44,097 nt of DNA. Origin: UBA9337 sp038331135. GTDB taxonomy: Bacteria; Patescibacteriota; Minisyncoccia; Moranbacterales; UBA9337. Where the stretch lies: assembly GCA_038331135.1 (NCBI GenBank), contig JBBQOS010000002.1, forward strand, positions 1 to 44,097. The letters run 5' to 3'. The first letter of the stretch is position 1; each line of letters begins with the position of its first letter. The position numbers and the translations under genes are program-made. The notes below the pieces were generated by a model. The model had not been told where the DNA came from, did no database searches, and saw only the letters and a list, made by a program, of their open reading frames with translations. Below, piece by piece: positions 23,437 to 32,204 of this stretch.

Positions 23437-23464
23437 ATTATAACAAAAAATTAGCACTCGTCAA
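23437..23464 (-). promoter_or_regulatory. hrcA operon promoter
   Basis: TTGACG (23459-23464), 16-bp spacer, TATAAT (23437-23442) on the minus strand. The -35 lies inside CIRCE, so HrcA binding would block it. Confidence 0.85.
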
Positions 23465-23477
23465 GTGCGAGTGCTAA
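23451..23477. promoter_or_regulatory. CIRCE operator
   Basis: An exact consensus, TTAGCACTC-N9-GAGTGCTAA. It is the only copy in the window and is placed over the -35 of the hrcA promoter. Confidence 0.97.
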
Positions 23478-23542
23478 CTGATTACTATCAGCATCAGAAT
23501 ATCAACCTATTGAATTATATATACCTGCAAATAATAAACGCT

Positions 23543-24283
23543 TTAGATACCTGTTCTCCTTATCATCTGGGCAACCACCAACGCCTTAGCATGATGATCG
23601 CCGAATCTATTTATTTTTATCTCTTCTATTTCATCCCCATATCGTAATCTAAACGATATCCCAGTTGCTTCTTTTTTAATTCCTTCTATGCTTCCATTAA
23701 TTTCAGACGAATTGATTCCGAAATAAAGAACGGGCACTTTGGAATATTTTTTTAAACTTCTAACTTTTTCATTATCCCAATTTAAAATAAGTCTTCCTCC
23801 TTTTTTAACATTTTTTGCCAAATAAATATATTCACTTACCAATTTATCCATTCCTGAAAATGATTCTATATAACGCTGATTAATTTCCGTCACGATTGCT
23901 ACTTTTGGGTTTACCAATGAAAGCAAATAACGCATATCTCCTTTTTGCGCCACCCCCAATTCCAACACCAAATATTTAGGAAAATTATTTTGAAAAATTG
24001 ATTTAGCCGCACTCACAATAACAGGCAACCATCTCCGATAAGAATTATATCCACTCTCCATATTTAAAATCGCTAGAGGCAACCCAATTTCTGTATTAAA
24101 ATTTTTAGGATTAGCGCGAACGGTTTTTCCCTGAGCTTCCAAAACTCTTCTAATCTCGTCTCTCACAAAAGATTTATTTACACTTCCGCTGATGGCGATA
24201 ACGATTGGACGATGTACCCACAAAACTATTTTAACAATAATTTTAAGATAATATTGTAGTATAATTTTAAAAATTTTTTTCAT
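23543..24283 (-). CDS. Truncated MurF-like protein (Mur ligase central domain only)
   Basis: 246 residues. It follows the same pattern as the MurF at 2486-3787: a short hydrophobic/basic start, WVHRPIVIAISGSVNKS, NFNTEIGLPLAIL, LELGVAQKGDMRYLLS, LNWDNEKV and FGDHHAKALVVAQM. It stops there, so the whole C-terminal domain that binds the incoming amino acids is absent. The P-loop reads SGSVNKS, with Asn where Mur ligases have Gly. It is therefore unlikely to be a working ligase. The frame is intact with a clean end, so it looks like a retained stand-alone domain rather than a fresh pseudogene. It lies just upstream of CIRCE-hrcA. Confidence 0.8.
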   Translation of the reverse strand: MKKIFKIILQYYLKIIVKIVLWVHRPIVIAISGSVNKSFVRDEIRRVLEAQGKTVRANPKNFNTEIGLPLAILNMESGYNSYRRWLPVIVSAAKSIFQNNFPKYLVLELGVAQKGDMRYLLSLVNPKVAIVTEINQRYIESFSGMDKLVSEYIYLAKNVKKGGRLILNWDNEKVRSLKKYSKVPVLYFGINSSEINGSIEGIKKEATGISFRLRYGDEIEEIKINRFGDHHAKALVVAQMIRRTGI

Positions 24284-24287
24284 AAGG

Positions 24288-24359
24288 CAAGCATACTAGC
24301 ACGTTAGCATATCAACGTATTAACATTTTAGCATTAAAACAATTTAACAACATAGCCCT
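24288..24359. repeat. Octad array
   Basis: Nine 8-bp units of the form YTARCAnn, such as CTAGCACG, TTAGCATA and TTAACATT, run from just upstream of the 24283 start. Confidence 0.8.
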
Positions 24360-24382
24360 GTAATAATTTTATTCATTCACAT

Positions 24383-24450
24383 ATTTTCAAACTTCCAGAT
24401 TTCCAAATTCATACTTTACAAACCTTAGGAACCTTACAAGCTTTATAACT
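24383..24450. repeat. Array switching from 8-bp to 9-bp period
   Basis: ATTTTCAA, ACTTCCAG, ATTTCCAA and ATTCATAC (8 bp each) to 24414, then TTTACAAAC, CTTAGGAAC, CTTACAAGC and TTTATAACT (9 bp each). It ends at the aminotransferase stop codon. Confidence 0.65.
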
Positions 24451-25630
24451 ATTTTAGAAACTTCTTCATTCTTCTAAATGATTCGTTGATATCTTTTTCA
24501 CTTCTGCCAAAACTCATTCGGATATGGTGCTCTCCGTTGGGCCCAAATGCTACCCCCGGCACTACTGCCACCTTGGTTTTTTCCAATAAATTCAAGGCAA
24601 ATTTCCAAGACAAACTTCCGCCGTGATCACTATCTACATAATCAACATTTTCTAACATTATTTTAGGAAAAACAAAATATGCACTCTCTGGTCTGACATA
24701 AGAAAAAACATGTGATAATTCATCTAAATGCTTGCAAATTAAATCTCTGCGCTGGCGATATTCTTGATTCATTTCCAATAAATCTTTATCTCCCATCTCC
24801 AAAGCTCCCATCGCTCCAAATTGAGAAATTACCGGCGCGCAAGTTACCAAAGAATCATGCACTTTTAAAATTTCCTTAACTACACTTTCATCACCATGCA
24901 AATACCCCACTCTCCATCCAGTCATCGCGTAAGATTTAGAAAAGCTAAATAGTCGAATCACTTTTTTTCTCAATTTAGGAATCTCAGCTAAACTAAATAT
25001 TTTTTGCTCCGGCTCAAAAAGAAAATCCTTATAAACTTCATCTGAAATTAAAAATAAATTATGCTCCTCCGCCAACTGTGCCAATCCCATCAACTGGTCT
25101 TTTGAATAAATTGTTCCGGTGGGATTATTGGGATTGCAATAAAAAATCGCTTTAGTTTTTGGCGTTATTGCTTCTTTAAATTTTTCCAAATCAAACGCCC
25201 AGCCTTTTTCTTCATCCAGCGAAACAAAAACAGGGGTGCAACCAGCTAGCGTTATTACTTCTCGATAAGAGGTATAAGTCGGTTGAGGAATAATAACCTC
25301 ATCGCCTGGATTCGTAAGTGCCAAAATGGTCGCCGTGATTCCCTCAATTGAACCGGCTGTAACTATAATTTCTTTTTCCCAATCATAAAACATATTACCC
25401 TGGGCCAATTTAATTTCAATTAACTCCCGAAGTTCGGAAATTCCCGGCGATAAAGAATATTTAGCCACCATCCCTTTTTTTAGGGCTAGCTCCACCCTCC
25501 TCTTAATACATTCTGGCGTATCAAAATTTGGTACACCTTGCGCTAGGGAAATTACATCCGGATATTTAGAAGCGCGCAATTCCATCTGCTTAATTACGGA
25601 GAGATTTAAATTTTTAGTCCGTTCAAACAT
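24449..25630 (-). CDS. Class I/II PLP aminotransferase (aspartate aminotransferase-like)
   Basis: 393 residues, fold-type I PLP enzyme. Motifs seen are SLAQGVPNFDTPE at the start, YCNPNNPTGTIYSKDQL, ISDEVYKDFLFEP with the PLP-binding D and Y, SFSKSYAMTGWRVGYLHG with the Schiff-base Lys, and the C-terminal Arg region HHIRMSFGRSEKDI. The best fit is the AspC/aromatic group; the exact amino-acid substrate cannot be read. It stands alone, with arrays on both sides, upstream of the MurF-like gene and downstream of argS. Confidence 0.9.
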   Translation of the reverse strand: MFERTKNLNLSVIKQMELRASKYPDVISLAQGVPNFDTPECIKRRVELALKKGMVAKYSLSPGISELRELIEIKLAQGNMFYDWEKEIIVTAGSIEGITATILALTNPGDEVIIPQPTYTSYREVITLAGCTPVFVSLDEEKGWAFDLEKFKEAITPKTKAIFYCNPNNPTGTIYSKDQLMGLAQLAEEHNLFLISDEVYKDFLFEPEQKIFSLAEIPKLRKKVIRLFSFSKSYAMTGWRVGYLHGDESVVKEILKVHDSLVTCAPVISQFGAMGALEMGDKDLLEMNQEYRQRRDLICKHLDELSHVFSYVRPESAYFVFPKIMLENVDYVDSDHGGSLSWKFALNLLEKTKVAVVPGVAFGPNGEHHIRMSFGRSEKDINESFRRMKKFLK

Positions 25631-25631
25631 A

Positions 25632-25727
25632 GTGGCATTTTAGCAATTTAACATATTAGCACGTTAACATAAAAACAAATTAACATTAAGCTATGAAAAC
25701 AATTTCAACAGCTAGCACACCTACAAC
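25632..25727. repeat. Octad array, 12 units
   Basis: Twelve consecutive 8-bp units (GTGGCATT, TTAGCAAT, TTAACATA, TTAGCACG and so on) fill almost exactly the gap between the aminotransferase start (25630) and the argS stop (25732). Confidence 0.8.
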
Positions 25728-25731
25728 GTTC

Positions 25732-27456
25732 CTACATCCTCTTTACAGTTTCAATCCCCAATAATTCCAATCCATTTTTTAAAGTTATTTGCATCGCTTT
25801 TACCAATGCCAAGTTATTTTTAAAATCAGGGTTGGTAGCATCGAGAACTTTCGTCTGGGCATAAAAGGAGCTAAATTCAGAAGCGAGATTATAAAGATAA
25901 TTAGCTAAATGATGGGGCGAATAATCTTTTAAAGATTCTTCTATAGATGCTGGAAATTTTAGAATCATTTTTTCTACTTTGGGCGTTTCATTTTTTCTAT
26001 CTGTTGTTTCTGTCTCATTTTCAATTTTCAAATCCTGGGCATTATTTAAAATTGAATTAGTTCTAACAAGTGCATATTGGAGATAAGGTCCAGTGTCGCC
26101 TTCAAATGCGGTAGCTTTTTCCATATCAAAAACAATATTTCTTCCTGCACTGCATTTTAAAATAGAATATTTAAGCGCCCCTATTGCCACCTTCTCCGCT
26201 ATTTCATTTTTCTCCTCTTGCGAGAAATCTTGCTCTTTTATTTTTTCTAAAATTTTATTTTTCGCCAACTCGATCAAATCTTCGGCCAGTGGCACATTTC
26301 CAAAACGGGAAGACATTTTGACTCCCGAAAAAGTAAGTCTACCATGCTGTATATATTCACTTTTATCCGACCACTCTTTATTTATAATCTCAGCCGCTTT
26401 TTTTACCAATTTAAAATGCTCTTTTTGCTCCACGTCTGTAATGGTAATTGATTTATCGAATTTAAATTTATCGAATTTTATTTTTAAAAGTCCCATATCT
26501 TTAGCAAGATACGTCCCGAAACCTTGAGAATTTATAAAAACATTATCAAACAATCCATGTTCCGAACCAGGGAAAATTATTGCCCCCTCTGATTCTCTAA
26601 ATACATTGGGAATATTATTTTTAACAATTTCTTTGCCCACTTTCTCTGATTCTGACTCAAAAATTAAATCATCAAAAGTTGATCCTAGTCTTTTGGTTAT
26701 TTCCTTAAAATAACCCAGAGAAAGCTTTTGTCCCTTTTTATAAATCTCAAGTTCATCTGATTCTTCTTTTAAATAAAGTTTTTTATTAATACTATCAATC
26801 TCCTCTTTGACTTTTTCATTTTCTTTATATTCGCTGCTTCCAAAAACATAAGCTTCACCGATTTTTTCAATTGTCATTTCATTTTCCCATTTTTTTTCTT
26901 TTATCGCCCAGACAGTTTTGGCAATTCCGGGAGAAATATCCGATGGGAAAGATAACGTAATTAAACTAGCCATTCCTGATTTTTTTATAATCCTAACTAT
27001 GGATTCTCCAATTGAATTATTAACCAAGTGTCCCACATGAAACGGTTTAAATAAATTTGGAGACGAATGTTCAAAAATATAATTCTTATTTTCCAACTCT
27101 TTTGTCTCGCCCCATTTTTCACCTAAAACTAACACACTTTTAATTTCATGATTAAAATATTCTTTGGATAAATAAAAATTAATATAGCCAGGAGTAACCA
27201 CTTCTATCTTGTCCACATTCTCAATATATTTAGTTTCTAGTATTTTTGCAATTTCAACTGCTATCTCCACGGGGCTGGTTTTTAATTTACCTGCCAAAAT
27301 CATAGCAATGTTCGAAGACCAATCTCCAAATTTCGCATCTTTTGTATAATTTATTTCAAAAGTTAAATCTCCCAAATCGATATCTGCCCAATCTTTATTT
27401 CTTGAAATAATTTCTCCAATGACTTCCGTCACTTTGCTTTTTATAATTTCTTTCAT
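25732..27456 (-). CDS. argS: Arginyl-tRNA synthetase
   Basis: ArgRS charges tRNA-Arg and is a class Ia synthetase that needs the tRNA for activation. The 574-residue protein has an N-terminal Add-1 domain, the HIGH-type motif FKPFHVGHLVNN with SSPN just before it, a KMSK-like VKMSSRFGNV, and the C-terminal anticodon-binding helical bundle (LANYLYNLASEFSSFYAQ). The length is typical. It is 3 bp downstream of the DUF2238 gene and likely co-transcribed with it. Confidence 0.95.
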   Translation of the reverse strand: MKEIIKSKVTEVIGEIISRNKDWADIDLGDLTFEINYTKDAKFGDWSSNIAMILAGKLKTSPVEIAVEIAKILETKYIENVDKIEVVTPGYINFYLSKEYFNHEIKSVLVLGEKWGETKELENKNYIFEHSSPNLFKPFHVGHLVNNSIGESIVRIIKKSGMASLITLSFPSDISPGIAKTVWAIKEKKWENEMTIEKIGEAYVFGSSEYKENEKVKEEIDSINKKLYLKEESDELEIYKKGQKLSLGYFKEITKRLGSTFDDLIFESESEKVGKEIVKNNIPNVFRESEGAIIFPGSEHGLFDNVFINSQGFGTYLAKDMGLLKIKFDKFKFDKSITITDVEQKEHFKLVKKAAEIINKEWSDKSEYIQHGRLTFSGVKMSSRFGNVPLAEDLIELAKNKILEKIKEQDFSQEEKNEIAEKVAIGALKYSILKCSAGRNIVFDMEKATAFEGDTGPYLQYALVRTNSILNNAQDLKIENETETTDRKNETPKVEKMILKFPASIEESLKDYSPHHLANYLYNLASEFSSFYAQTKVLDATNPDFKNNLALVKAMQITLKNGLELLGIETVKRM

Positions 27457-27459
27457 AAC

Positions 27460-28086
27460 TCAATCTCTATATTTATATTGTAAAAACTTTTTTAATAATC
27501 GGCTAAAAATTCCTTCCTTTTTCTTTTTCATATAAAAAAATCCTGCCACACTCACCACCATCGCTCCGGTGACATCCATCATCAGGTCTGTCATGGTATC
27601 TACTATACCACTTTTTTGCATGGTGAAACCAAAAAAATAATCCATAAAAAATTCAATTATTTCCCAAAGCACACCAATAAAAACAGAAAAAGACAAGGCA
27701 AAAAGTGAAGCCGAAATCGGCTTAGTAGACATCTTGCTGGTGAGTAACAGCGAGTAAGCCAAAATAAAACCCAGAAATCCAAGAATTATACTATTTCCAA
27801 AATGTAAAAAAATATCCCACCAAAAAATTTTTGTATAAAAATGATTATACTCCCCTAAAAAGAAATGCAAATAAAGCAATGAAGTCAACACAAAATCAAT
27901 TTCAATCGGCAATCTAATGCGATAATTTTTGCTCACAATTGTGGGCAAAAAAGAAAAAAACAAAACCACCAAAGAGGCTGAAGTCAAAAAAAGCTCTTGC
28001 CGGAACGCACTAATCAAAACTAAAAAACCCATCATTATCTTGAGAGCCATTGATATTCGGTATTGTATAGATTCAGATTTATCCAT
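27460..28086 (-). CDS. DUF2238 (YjdF-like) membrane protein
   Basis: 208 residues with about six TM helices. The family core is DIFLHFGNSIILGFLGF, then GVLWEIIEFFMDYFFG and DTMTDLMMDVTGAMVVSVAG, whose conserved E/D/T residues face the membrane. Function is unknown. The frame ends in TGA, showing that TGA is a stop here. It lies 3 bp upstream of argS. Confidence 0.85.
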   Translation of the reverse strand: MDKSESIQYRISMALKIMMGFLVLISAFRQELFLTSASLVVLFFSFLPTIVSKNYRIRLPIEIDFVLTSLLYLHFFLGEYNHFYTKIFWWDIFLHFGNSIILGFLGFILAYSLLLTSKMSTKPISASLFALSFSVFIGVLWEIIEFFMDYFFGFTMQKSGIVDTMTDLMMDVTGAMVVSVAGFFYMKKKKEGIFSRLLKKFLQYKYRD

Positions 28087-28146
28087 TTTTTATTCTTAGT
28101 TAAAAATCATTATATTCATATAAATTCTACACTTAACTACCCAAAA

Positions 28147-28165
28147 AATCAATTATGCATTGATT
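28147..28165. terminator. Bidirectional hairpin terminator after the ABC operon
   Basis: AATCAAT/ATTGATT with a 5-nt loop, A-run on one side and T-run on the other. It lies in the 177-bp gap downstream of the permease gene; the rest of that gap includes an octad array (28214-28261) and no gene. Confidence 0.65.
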
Positions 28166-28263
28166 TTCTGCGAAATACCAGATTATGAATGGAAATATTA
28201 CTAAAATTACGATGTTGTTAAATTGTTTTTATGTTAATTTATGTTTATGTCAAAAGTTAAGTC

Positions 28264-29556
28264 TTATTCCTTACGAAGTGCTTCTGCTGGAGTTAATTGA
28301 GAGGCCTTGCGGGCGGGATAAAACCCAAAAATTAATCCGACAATTGTAGAAAATCCAACCGCAATTAAAACCGATAAACCTGTAACTTCAAATTTTACAT
28401 CATATCCGTAACCTTCAATAATATAAGTAGCCAATTCTGAAAAAAATATCCCAATTATTATGCCAATTATTCCGCCCAAGAGTGTTAAAAATATAGCCTC
28501 AAAAACAAATTGCCATAAAATATCAATATTCCTGGCACCCACCGATTTTCTCAGTCCGATTTCCTGAGTTCTTTCCGTTACAGCCACGTACATTACGTTC
28601 ATAATTCCTACTCCACCCACTACCAGAGAAATAGAAGCTAAGCTAATTAAAAGAATGTTGATTGTGCTAAATATTTTTTCTAAAATTTCTTTCGCCTCGG
28701 CAATCGACATTACTGCGAAATCATCATCGATGCCATCTTTTTTATCCACTTCATTGTCATATTCTATATCATGCTTATCTCGCATAATCATTCGCATTTC
28801 CTCCATGGTTTGATCCAATGAATCCATATTTTTCACTTTAAAAATCGCAAACTGAATATGGTCTATACCCATTATTTTTTTCTGCAAAGTTTCCACGGGA
28901 ATAAAAATTATTTTATCAAAATCAAATCCCCCAGTTGAGCCACGTTCTTTCAAAACTCCCGTTATTTTATATTTTTTTCCTCCTATTTTTATGCTTTCTC
29001 CAACAGCATCTTCGCCCGGAAAAAACAAATCTTTTATCTTACTGCCCAACACTGCTACTTGTTTTAAATCTCGACCATCTTCTTTAGAAAAAAAACTTCC
29101 CCCTGCCAATTTTGCGCCTCCATCCGCTTCCATCATTTGAGATGTAACTCCAAAAATAAAAGACTGCTCATTTTCATCATCTCGAGTAGTGATTTGCTGA
29201 CTCAATATTCCGCCATACCAAGCACCCAAATTTGATAATTTTGCCACATCCGCCATCTCATCTAGTTTTAAAGTAGTTATTTGCATTCCACCTGCCATAG
29301 AGCCAGCATTTTGCGAAGACATATGCGAAGTTTTGGGAGTTTTTACCTCTATTTGAACGACATCAGTTCCAAAACTTTCAACCTGACCCACTACAAAATT
29401 TCGAAGGCCATTTCCCAAAGATAAAATCAAAATTACCGAAGTAACTCCGATTACCACACCCAAAAGCGACAAAGCAGTTCTTACTTTATTACTATAAAGA
29501 TTTCTCAAAGCTAATTTAATTGAAATAAAAAACTTTTGCATACTGACATTTAACAT
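28264..29556 (-). CDS. MacB-like ABC transporter permease (second)
   Basis: 430 residues with MacB architecture: N-terminal TM (ALRNLYSNKVRTALSLLGVVIG), a ~250-residue periplasmic MacB_PCD domain (VAVLGSKIKDLFFPGEDAVG, KYKITGVLKERGS) and three C-terminal TMs forming the FtsX domain (VGGVGIMNVMYVAVTERTQEIG, LRKSVGARNIDIL, and PARKASQLTPAEALRKE). It pairs with the ATPase at 30964. It resembles the first permease along its length, so the two may form a heterodimer or arise from duplication. An octad array separates the two. Confidence 0.9.
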   Translation of the reverse strand: MLNVSMQKFFISIKLALRNLYSNKVRTALSLLGVVIGVTSVILILSLGNGLRNFVVGQVESFGTDVVQIEVKTPKTSHMSSQNAGSMAGGMQITTLKLDEMADVAKLSNLGAWYGGILSQQITTRDDENEQSFIFGVTSQMMEADGGAKLAGGSFFSKEDGRDLKQVAVLGSKIKDLFFPGEDAVGESIKIGGKKYKITGVLKERGSTGGFDFDKIIFIPVETLQKKIMGIDHIQFAIFKVKNMDSLDQTMEEMRMIMRDKHDIEYDNEVDKKDGIDDDFAVMSIAEAKEILEKIFSTINILLISLASISLVVGGVGIMNVMYVAVTERTQEIGLRKSVGARNIDILWQFVFEAIFLTLLGGIIGIIIGIFFSELATYIIEGYGYDVKFEVTGLSVLIAVGFSTIVGLIFGFYPARKASQLTPAEALRKE

Positions 29557-29609
29557 TTAATTTTTTCAACTATTCGAATTATTATCGTTAGATATTTTAT
29601 AATTTTTTA

Positions 29610-29649
29610 TTGTTTAGTTAACGAGTTATTTAATCATTAAATCATTAAA
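29610..29649. repeat. Octad array between the permease genes
   Basis: TTGTTTAG, TTAACGAG, TTATTTAA, then TCATTAAA twice, exactly 8 bp apart. Confidence 0.75.
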
Positions 29650-29665
29650 AAATTCATTATACCCA

Positions 29666-30913
29666 TTAATCATAACGTAACGCTTCCATCGGACTAATTT
29701 TGGCCGCTTTTAGAGATGGATAAAGTCCAAAAATTATTCCAATTAAAACTGAAACCGAGACTGCCACCATTATTGAATCTATTGAAATTAAAAACTGCCA
29801 ATTGTACCCCATTGAATTAACAATTACTGAGGCTAAAAAAGAAACCGCGATACCAAAGATTATTCCAATTGCTCCCCCTAAGAAAGAAATTGTCGCTGAC
29901 TCTATTAAAAATTGAATCATTACATCAATATTTCTCGCTCCTACTGCTTTTCTAAGACCAACTTCTTTTATTCTTTGACTTACCGCAATTAACATTACAT
30001 TCATCACCCCCACACCTCCCACAATCAAAGAAATTGTACCGACCGCTAAAAGAAAATATCTCATCGCAGTCGTAATTGTCCCTACGATTTTTACCGCCGA
30101 AGCTTGGTCACGCACCGAAAAATCCTCATCACTAGGATCATCGATGTCGTGCCTGTCTCTAAGTATAGCAGCGATATCATTTTTAGCTACTGCAATATTT
30201 TCCACTGTATCAATTTTTAATCTCAAATAACCCAAATGATTTATGTTTAATAATAATTTTTGTGCAGTAAAAATTGGCACAAAAGCACTATCATCCTGAC
30301 TAGACACTCCAAAAGCGGACGAGGCTCTTTCTTTTAAAATTCCAATTACTGTAAATCTATAATCATTAATTTTTATTTTTTTACCGATGGGATTGTTTTC
30401 TCCAAATAAATCTTTGGCAGCCGCTACTCCCAAAACTACCACTCTTGATAAATTGGTTTCCTCTTCTTCACTAAAAAATCTTCCTTGCTGCATGCTAGTA
30501 CTTTCTACCTCTGGGTATTCGGAAGTAACTCCCGAAAAAGACACCCCTAGTTCTTCATCATCATTTTTTACTGTTCCTATACCTGTTACATAAGCCGATC
30601 CTGCCAATACCCCTGTAACATTTTTGGATTTTTTCAACTCCAAGAAATCTTCGTACTTAAGAGTCGTAACTACAACCCCCATAGCCGCCGCTGGAGGACC
30701 ATTCTCATTAGAGGCTCCAGGCAAAACTCCTATTAGATTTGAACCCACTCCCCTGATTTGATCTAAAATTAATTCCTGTGCGCTTTGCCCTACGGCAAAA
30801 ATAATAATTACCGAGGCTACTCCAATAATGATTCCTAGAATAGTCAAAAAAGAGCGGAACTTAGCCGCCATCAAATTTTTAAAAGAAATTTTTATGGGAA
30901 TAAATATATTCAT
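29666..30913 (-). CDS. MacB-like ABC transporter permease (first)
   Basis: 415 residues with the same four-TM layout as its neighbour. It contains LMAAKFRSFLTILGIIIGVASVIII at the N-terminus, the periplasmic domain with VVVLGVAAAKDLFGENNPIG and FTVIGILKERASSAFG, and the FtsX part VGGVGVMNVMLIAVSQRIKEVG, LRKAVGARNIDVM, and PSLKAAKISPMEALRYD. In the MacAB mechanism the permease moves substrates from the periplasmic side by mechanotransmission. Only a C-rich REP-like relic (30921-30950) lies between it and the ATPase gene. Confidence 0.9.
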   Translation of the reverse strand: MNIFIPIKISFKNLMAAKFRSFLTILGIIIGVASVIIIFAVGQSAQELILDQIRGVGSNLIGVLPGASNENGPPAAAMGVVVTTLKYEDFLELKKSKNVTGVLAGSAYVTGIGTVKNDDEELGVSFSGVTSEYPEVESTSMQQGRFFSEEEETNLSRVVVLGVAAAKDLFGENNPIGKKIKINDYRFTVIGILKERASSAFGVSSQDDSAFVPIFTAQKLLLNINHLGYLRLKIDTVENIAVAKNDIAAILRDRHDIDDPSDEDFSVRDQASAVKIVGTITTAMRYFLLAVGTISLIVGGVGVMNVMLIAVSQRIKEVGLRKAVGARNIDVMIQFLIESATISFLGGAIGIIFGIAVSFLASVIVNSMGYNWQFLISIDSIMVAVSVSVLIGIIFGLYPSLKAAKISPMEALRYD

Positions 30914-30963
30914 TACTATCTTTCCTCCCCTCCTTATTAAGGGCAGGGGGTTGAAGAATAATT

Positions 30964-31692
30964 TTACTTTAAAAGCTCTCCTTCCGCCGCTCTTTTTCTA
31001 TCTTTAACTATTTCATCAGAAACTATCTTTCCATCTTTTACATTTAAAATTCTTTTAGAATGCTGAGCGGTAAATGTTTCGTGGGTAACCAAAATAATAG
31101 TATGACCCTCGTCATTTAATTTTTGTAAAATCTGCATTATTTGAATGCCACTTTTAGAGTCGAGATTTCCCGTGGGCTCATCGGCAAAAATTATCTCCGG
31201 ATCAGTTACCAATGCTCTAGCAATCGCCACTCGTTGTTTTTCTCCGCCCGAAAGTTGATTGGATAAATATTCAGTACGATGGCTCATCCCGACCGATGTC
31301 AAAGCTTCAGTAATTTTTTTCTTATTAACCTTACTGCTAATGTTTCTATTATAAAGAAGTGGTAGCTCCACATTTTCATAGACACTCGTTCTCGGCAAAA
31401 GATTAAAAGTTTGAAATACAAAACCTATCTTGCTATTTCTGGTTTCAGCCAGCATATTATCAGTAAAATCCTTGGTGTCTTTTCCCTCCAATAAATACGT
31501 TCCGCCTGTGGGTCTATCTAATAATCCTATAATTTGCATCAATGTTGATTTGCCACTTCCGCTTGGGCCCATAATGGCTACAAACTCTCCTTTTTCAATA
31601 CTAAAAGAATTCTCACACACAGCCAGAGTTTCCACCTCGCCATTAATGTAAGTCTTAGTTAAATTTTTTATTTCTATAATTGGTATTGACAT
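30964..31692 (-). CDS. ABC transporter ATP-binding protein, MacB/LolD type
   Basis: 242 residues, a single nucleotide-binding domain. It has Walker A GPSGSGKST (~43-51), the Q-loop FVFQTFNLLPRTSVYENV, the signature LSGGEKQRVAIARAL, Walker B IIFADEPTGNLDS and the H-loop VTHE. The EPTGNLD motif is typical of MacB/LolD/FtsE-type exporters. It drives the two permeases downstream; the membrane-fusion protein is upstream, separated by a dead gene. Confidence 0.93.
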   Translation of the reverse strand: MSIPIIEIKNLTKTYINGEVETLAVCENSFSIEKGEFVAIMGPSGSGKSTLMQIIGLLDRPTGGTYLLEGKDTKDFTDNMLAETRNSKIGFVFQTFNLLPRTSVYENVELPLLYNRNISSKVNKKKITEALTSVGMSHRTEYLSNQLSGGEKQRVAIARALVTDPEIIFADEPTGNLDSKSGIQIMQILQKLNDEGHTIILVTHETFTAQHSKRILNVKDGKIVSDEIVKDRKRAAEGELLK

Positions 31693-31702
31693 AGTCTATT
31701 GA

Positions 31703-31742
31703 GAATTTAGGAGGTTAGGAATTTGGGGATATGAGAGTGAGT
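31703..31742. repeat. Octad array
   Basis: GAATTTAG, GAGGTTAG, GAATTTGG, GGATATGA and GAGTGAGT, 8 bp apart, lie just upstream of the ATPase start. Confidence 0.65.
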
Positions 31743-31749
31743 AGATAAA

Positions 31750-32130
31750 TTAAGATTTTAAGAATGTTTTTGTTTTAGATATAAACAAATTAAGAAGTTT
31801 ATGAGTGGAATTAATTCTTCTCAAAATTTCATCAAAATAATTTTTTGACAAATATCTTATGTCCCTAGCGATTAATATTTGATTTCTTAATTCAGAAATT
31901 GAACCTAAATATATATAATAAAATTGCAATTTTTCCTTATATCCCTTTCTGCCAAATCCTTCCGCCATATTTGAGGTGATAGAAACGGCAGATATTCTTA
32001 TTTAATTAGTAAGTCTATAGACCTCACTTTGTGGAAAACTATTTTTAATTTCATATATGCACACAATTATTTTGTGTCCTTCTTGTCAAACAATTAAATC
32101 TGTAAAAACTTTTATCTTTTCTCTTTTCAT
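31750..32130 (-). pseudogene. Four-helix-bundle (23S rRNA IVP-type) protein, broken by two nonsense codons
   Basis: From ATG 32130 the frame reads KVFTDLIV-stop-QEGHK, then SFPQSEVYRLTN-stop-IR.SAVSITSN, then AEGFGRKGYKEKLQFYYIYL and LRNQILIARDI to a stop at 31750. The family normally has ..DL.VWQ.. and LT.QIRRAAVSIPSNIAEG, so a Trp codon became TGA (32086-32088) and a Gln codon became TAA (32002-32004). The reading frame is otherwise unbroken, so decay is recent. Ordinary TGA/TAA stops are used elsewhere, so recoding is unlikely. It sits inside the exporter operon. Confidence 0.85.
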
Positions 32131-32156
32131 ATTTATAATTTTCAAATTTAAATCAT

Positions 32157-32204
32157 TAAAGTTCTTACATTCCTAAATTCACATATTCCTAAATTCTTAA
32201 ATTT
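32157..32204. repeat. Octad array
   Basis: Six 8-bp units (TAAAGTTC, TTACATTC, CTAAATTC, ACATATTC, CTAAATTC, TTAAATTT) end exactly at the stop codon of the fusion-protein gene at 32205. Confidence 0.75.

Noticed and set aside
24288..25727. CRISPR array
   Set aside because: Units are 7-11 bp, drift in sequence and have no spacers; no cas1 or cas effector genes are present.
31966..32130. UGA read as Trp or Gly in this genome
   Set aside because: The four-helix-bundle frame also has a TAA in place of Gln, and other genes (27460, 36354) end in TGA, so this is an ordinary pseudogene.
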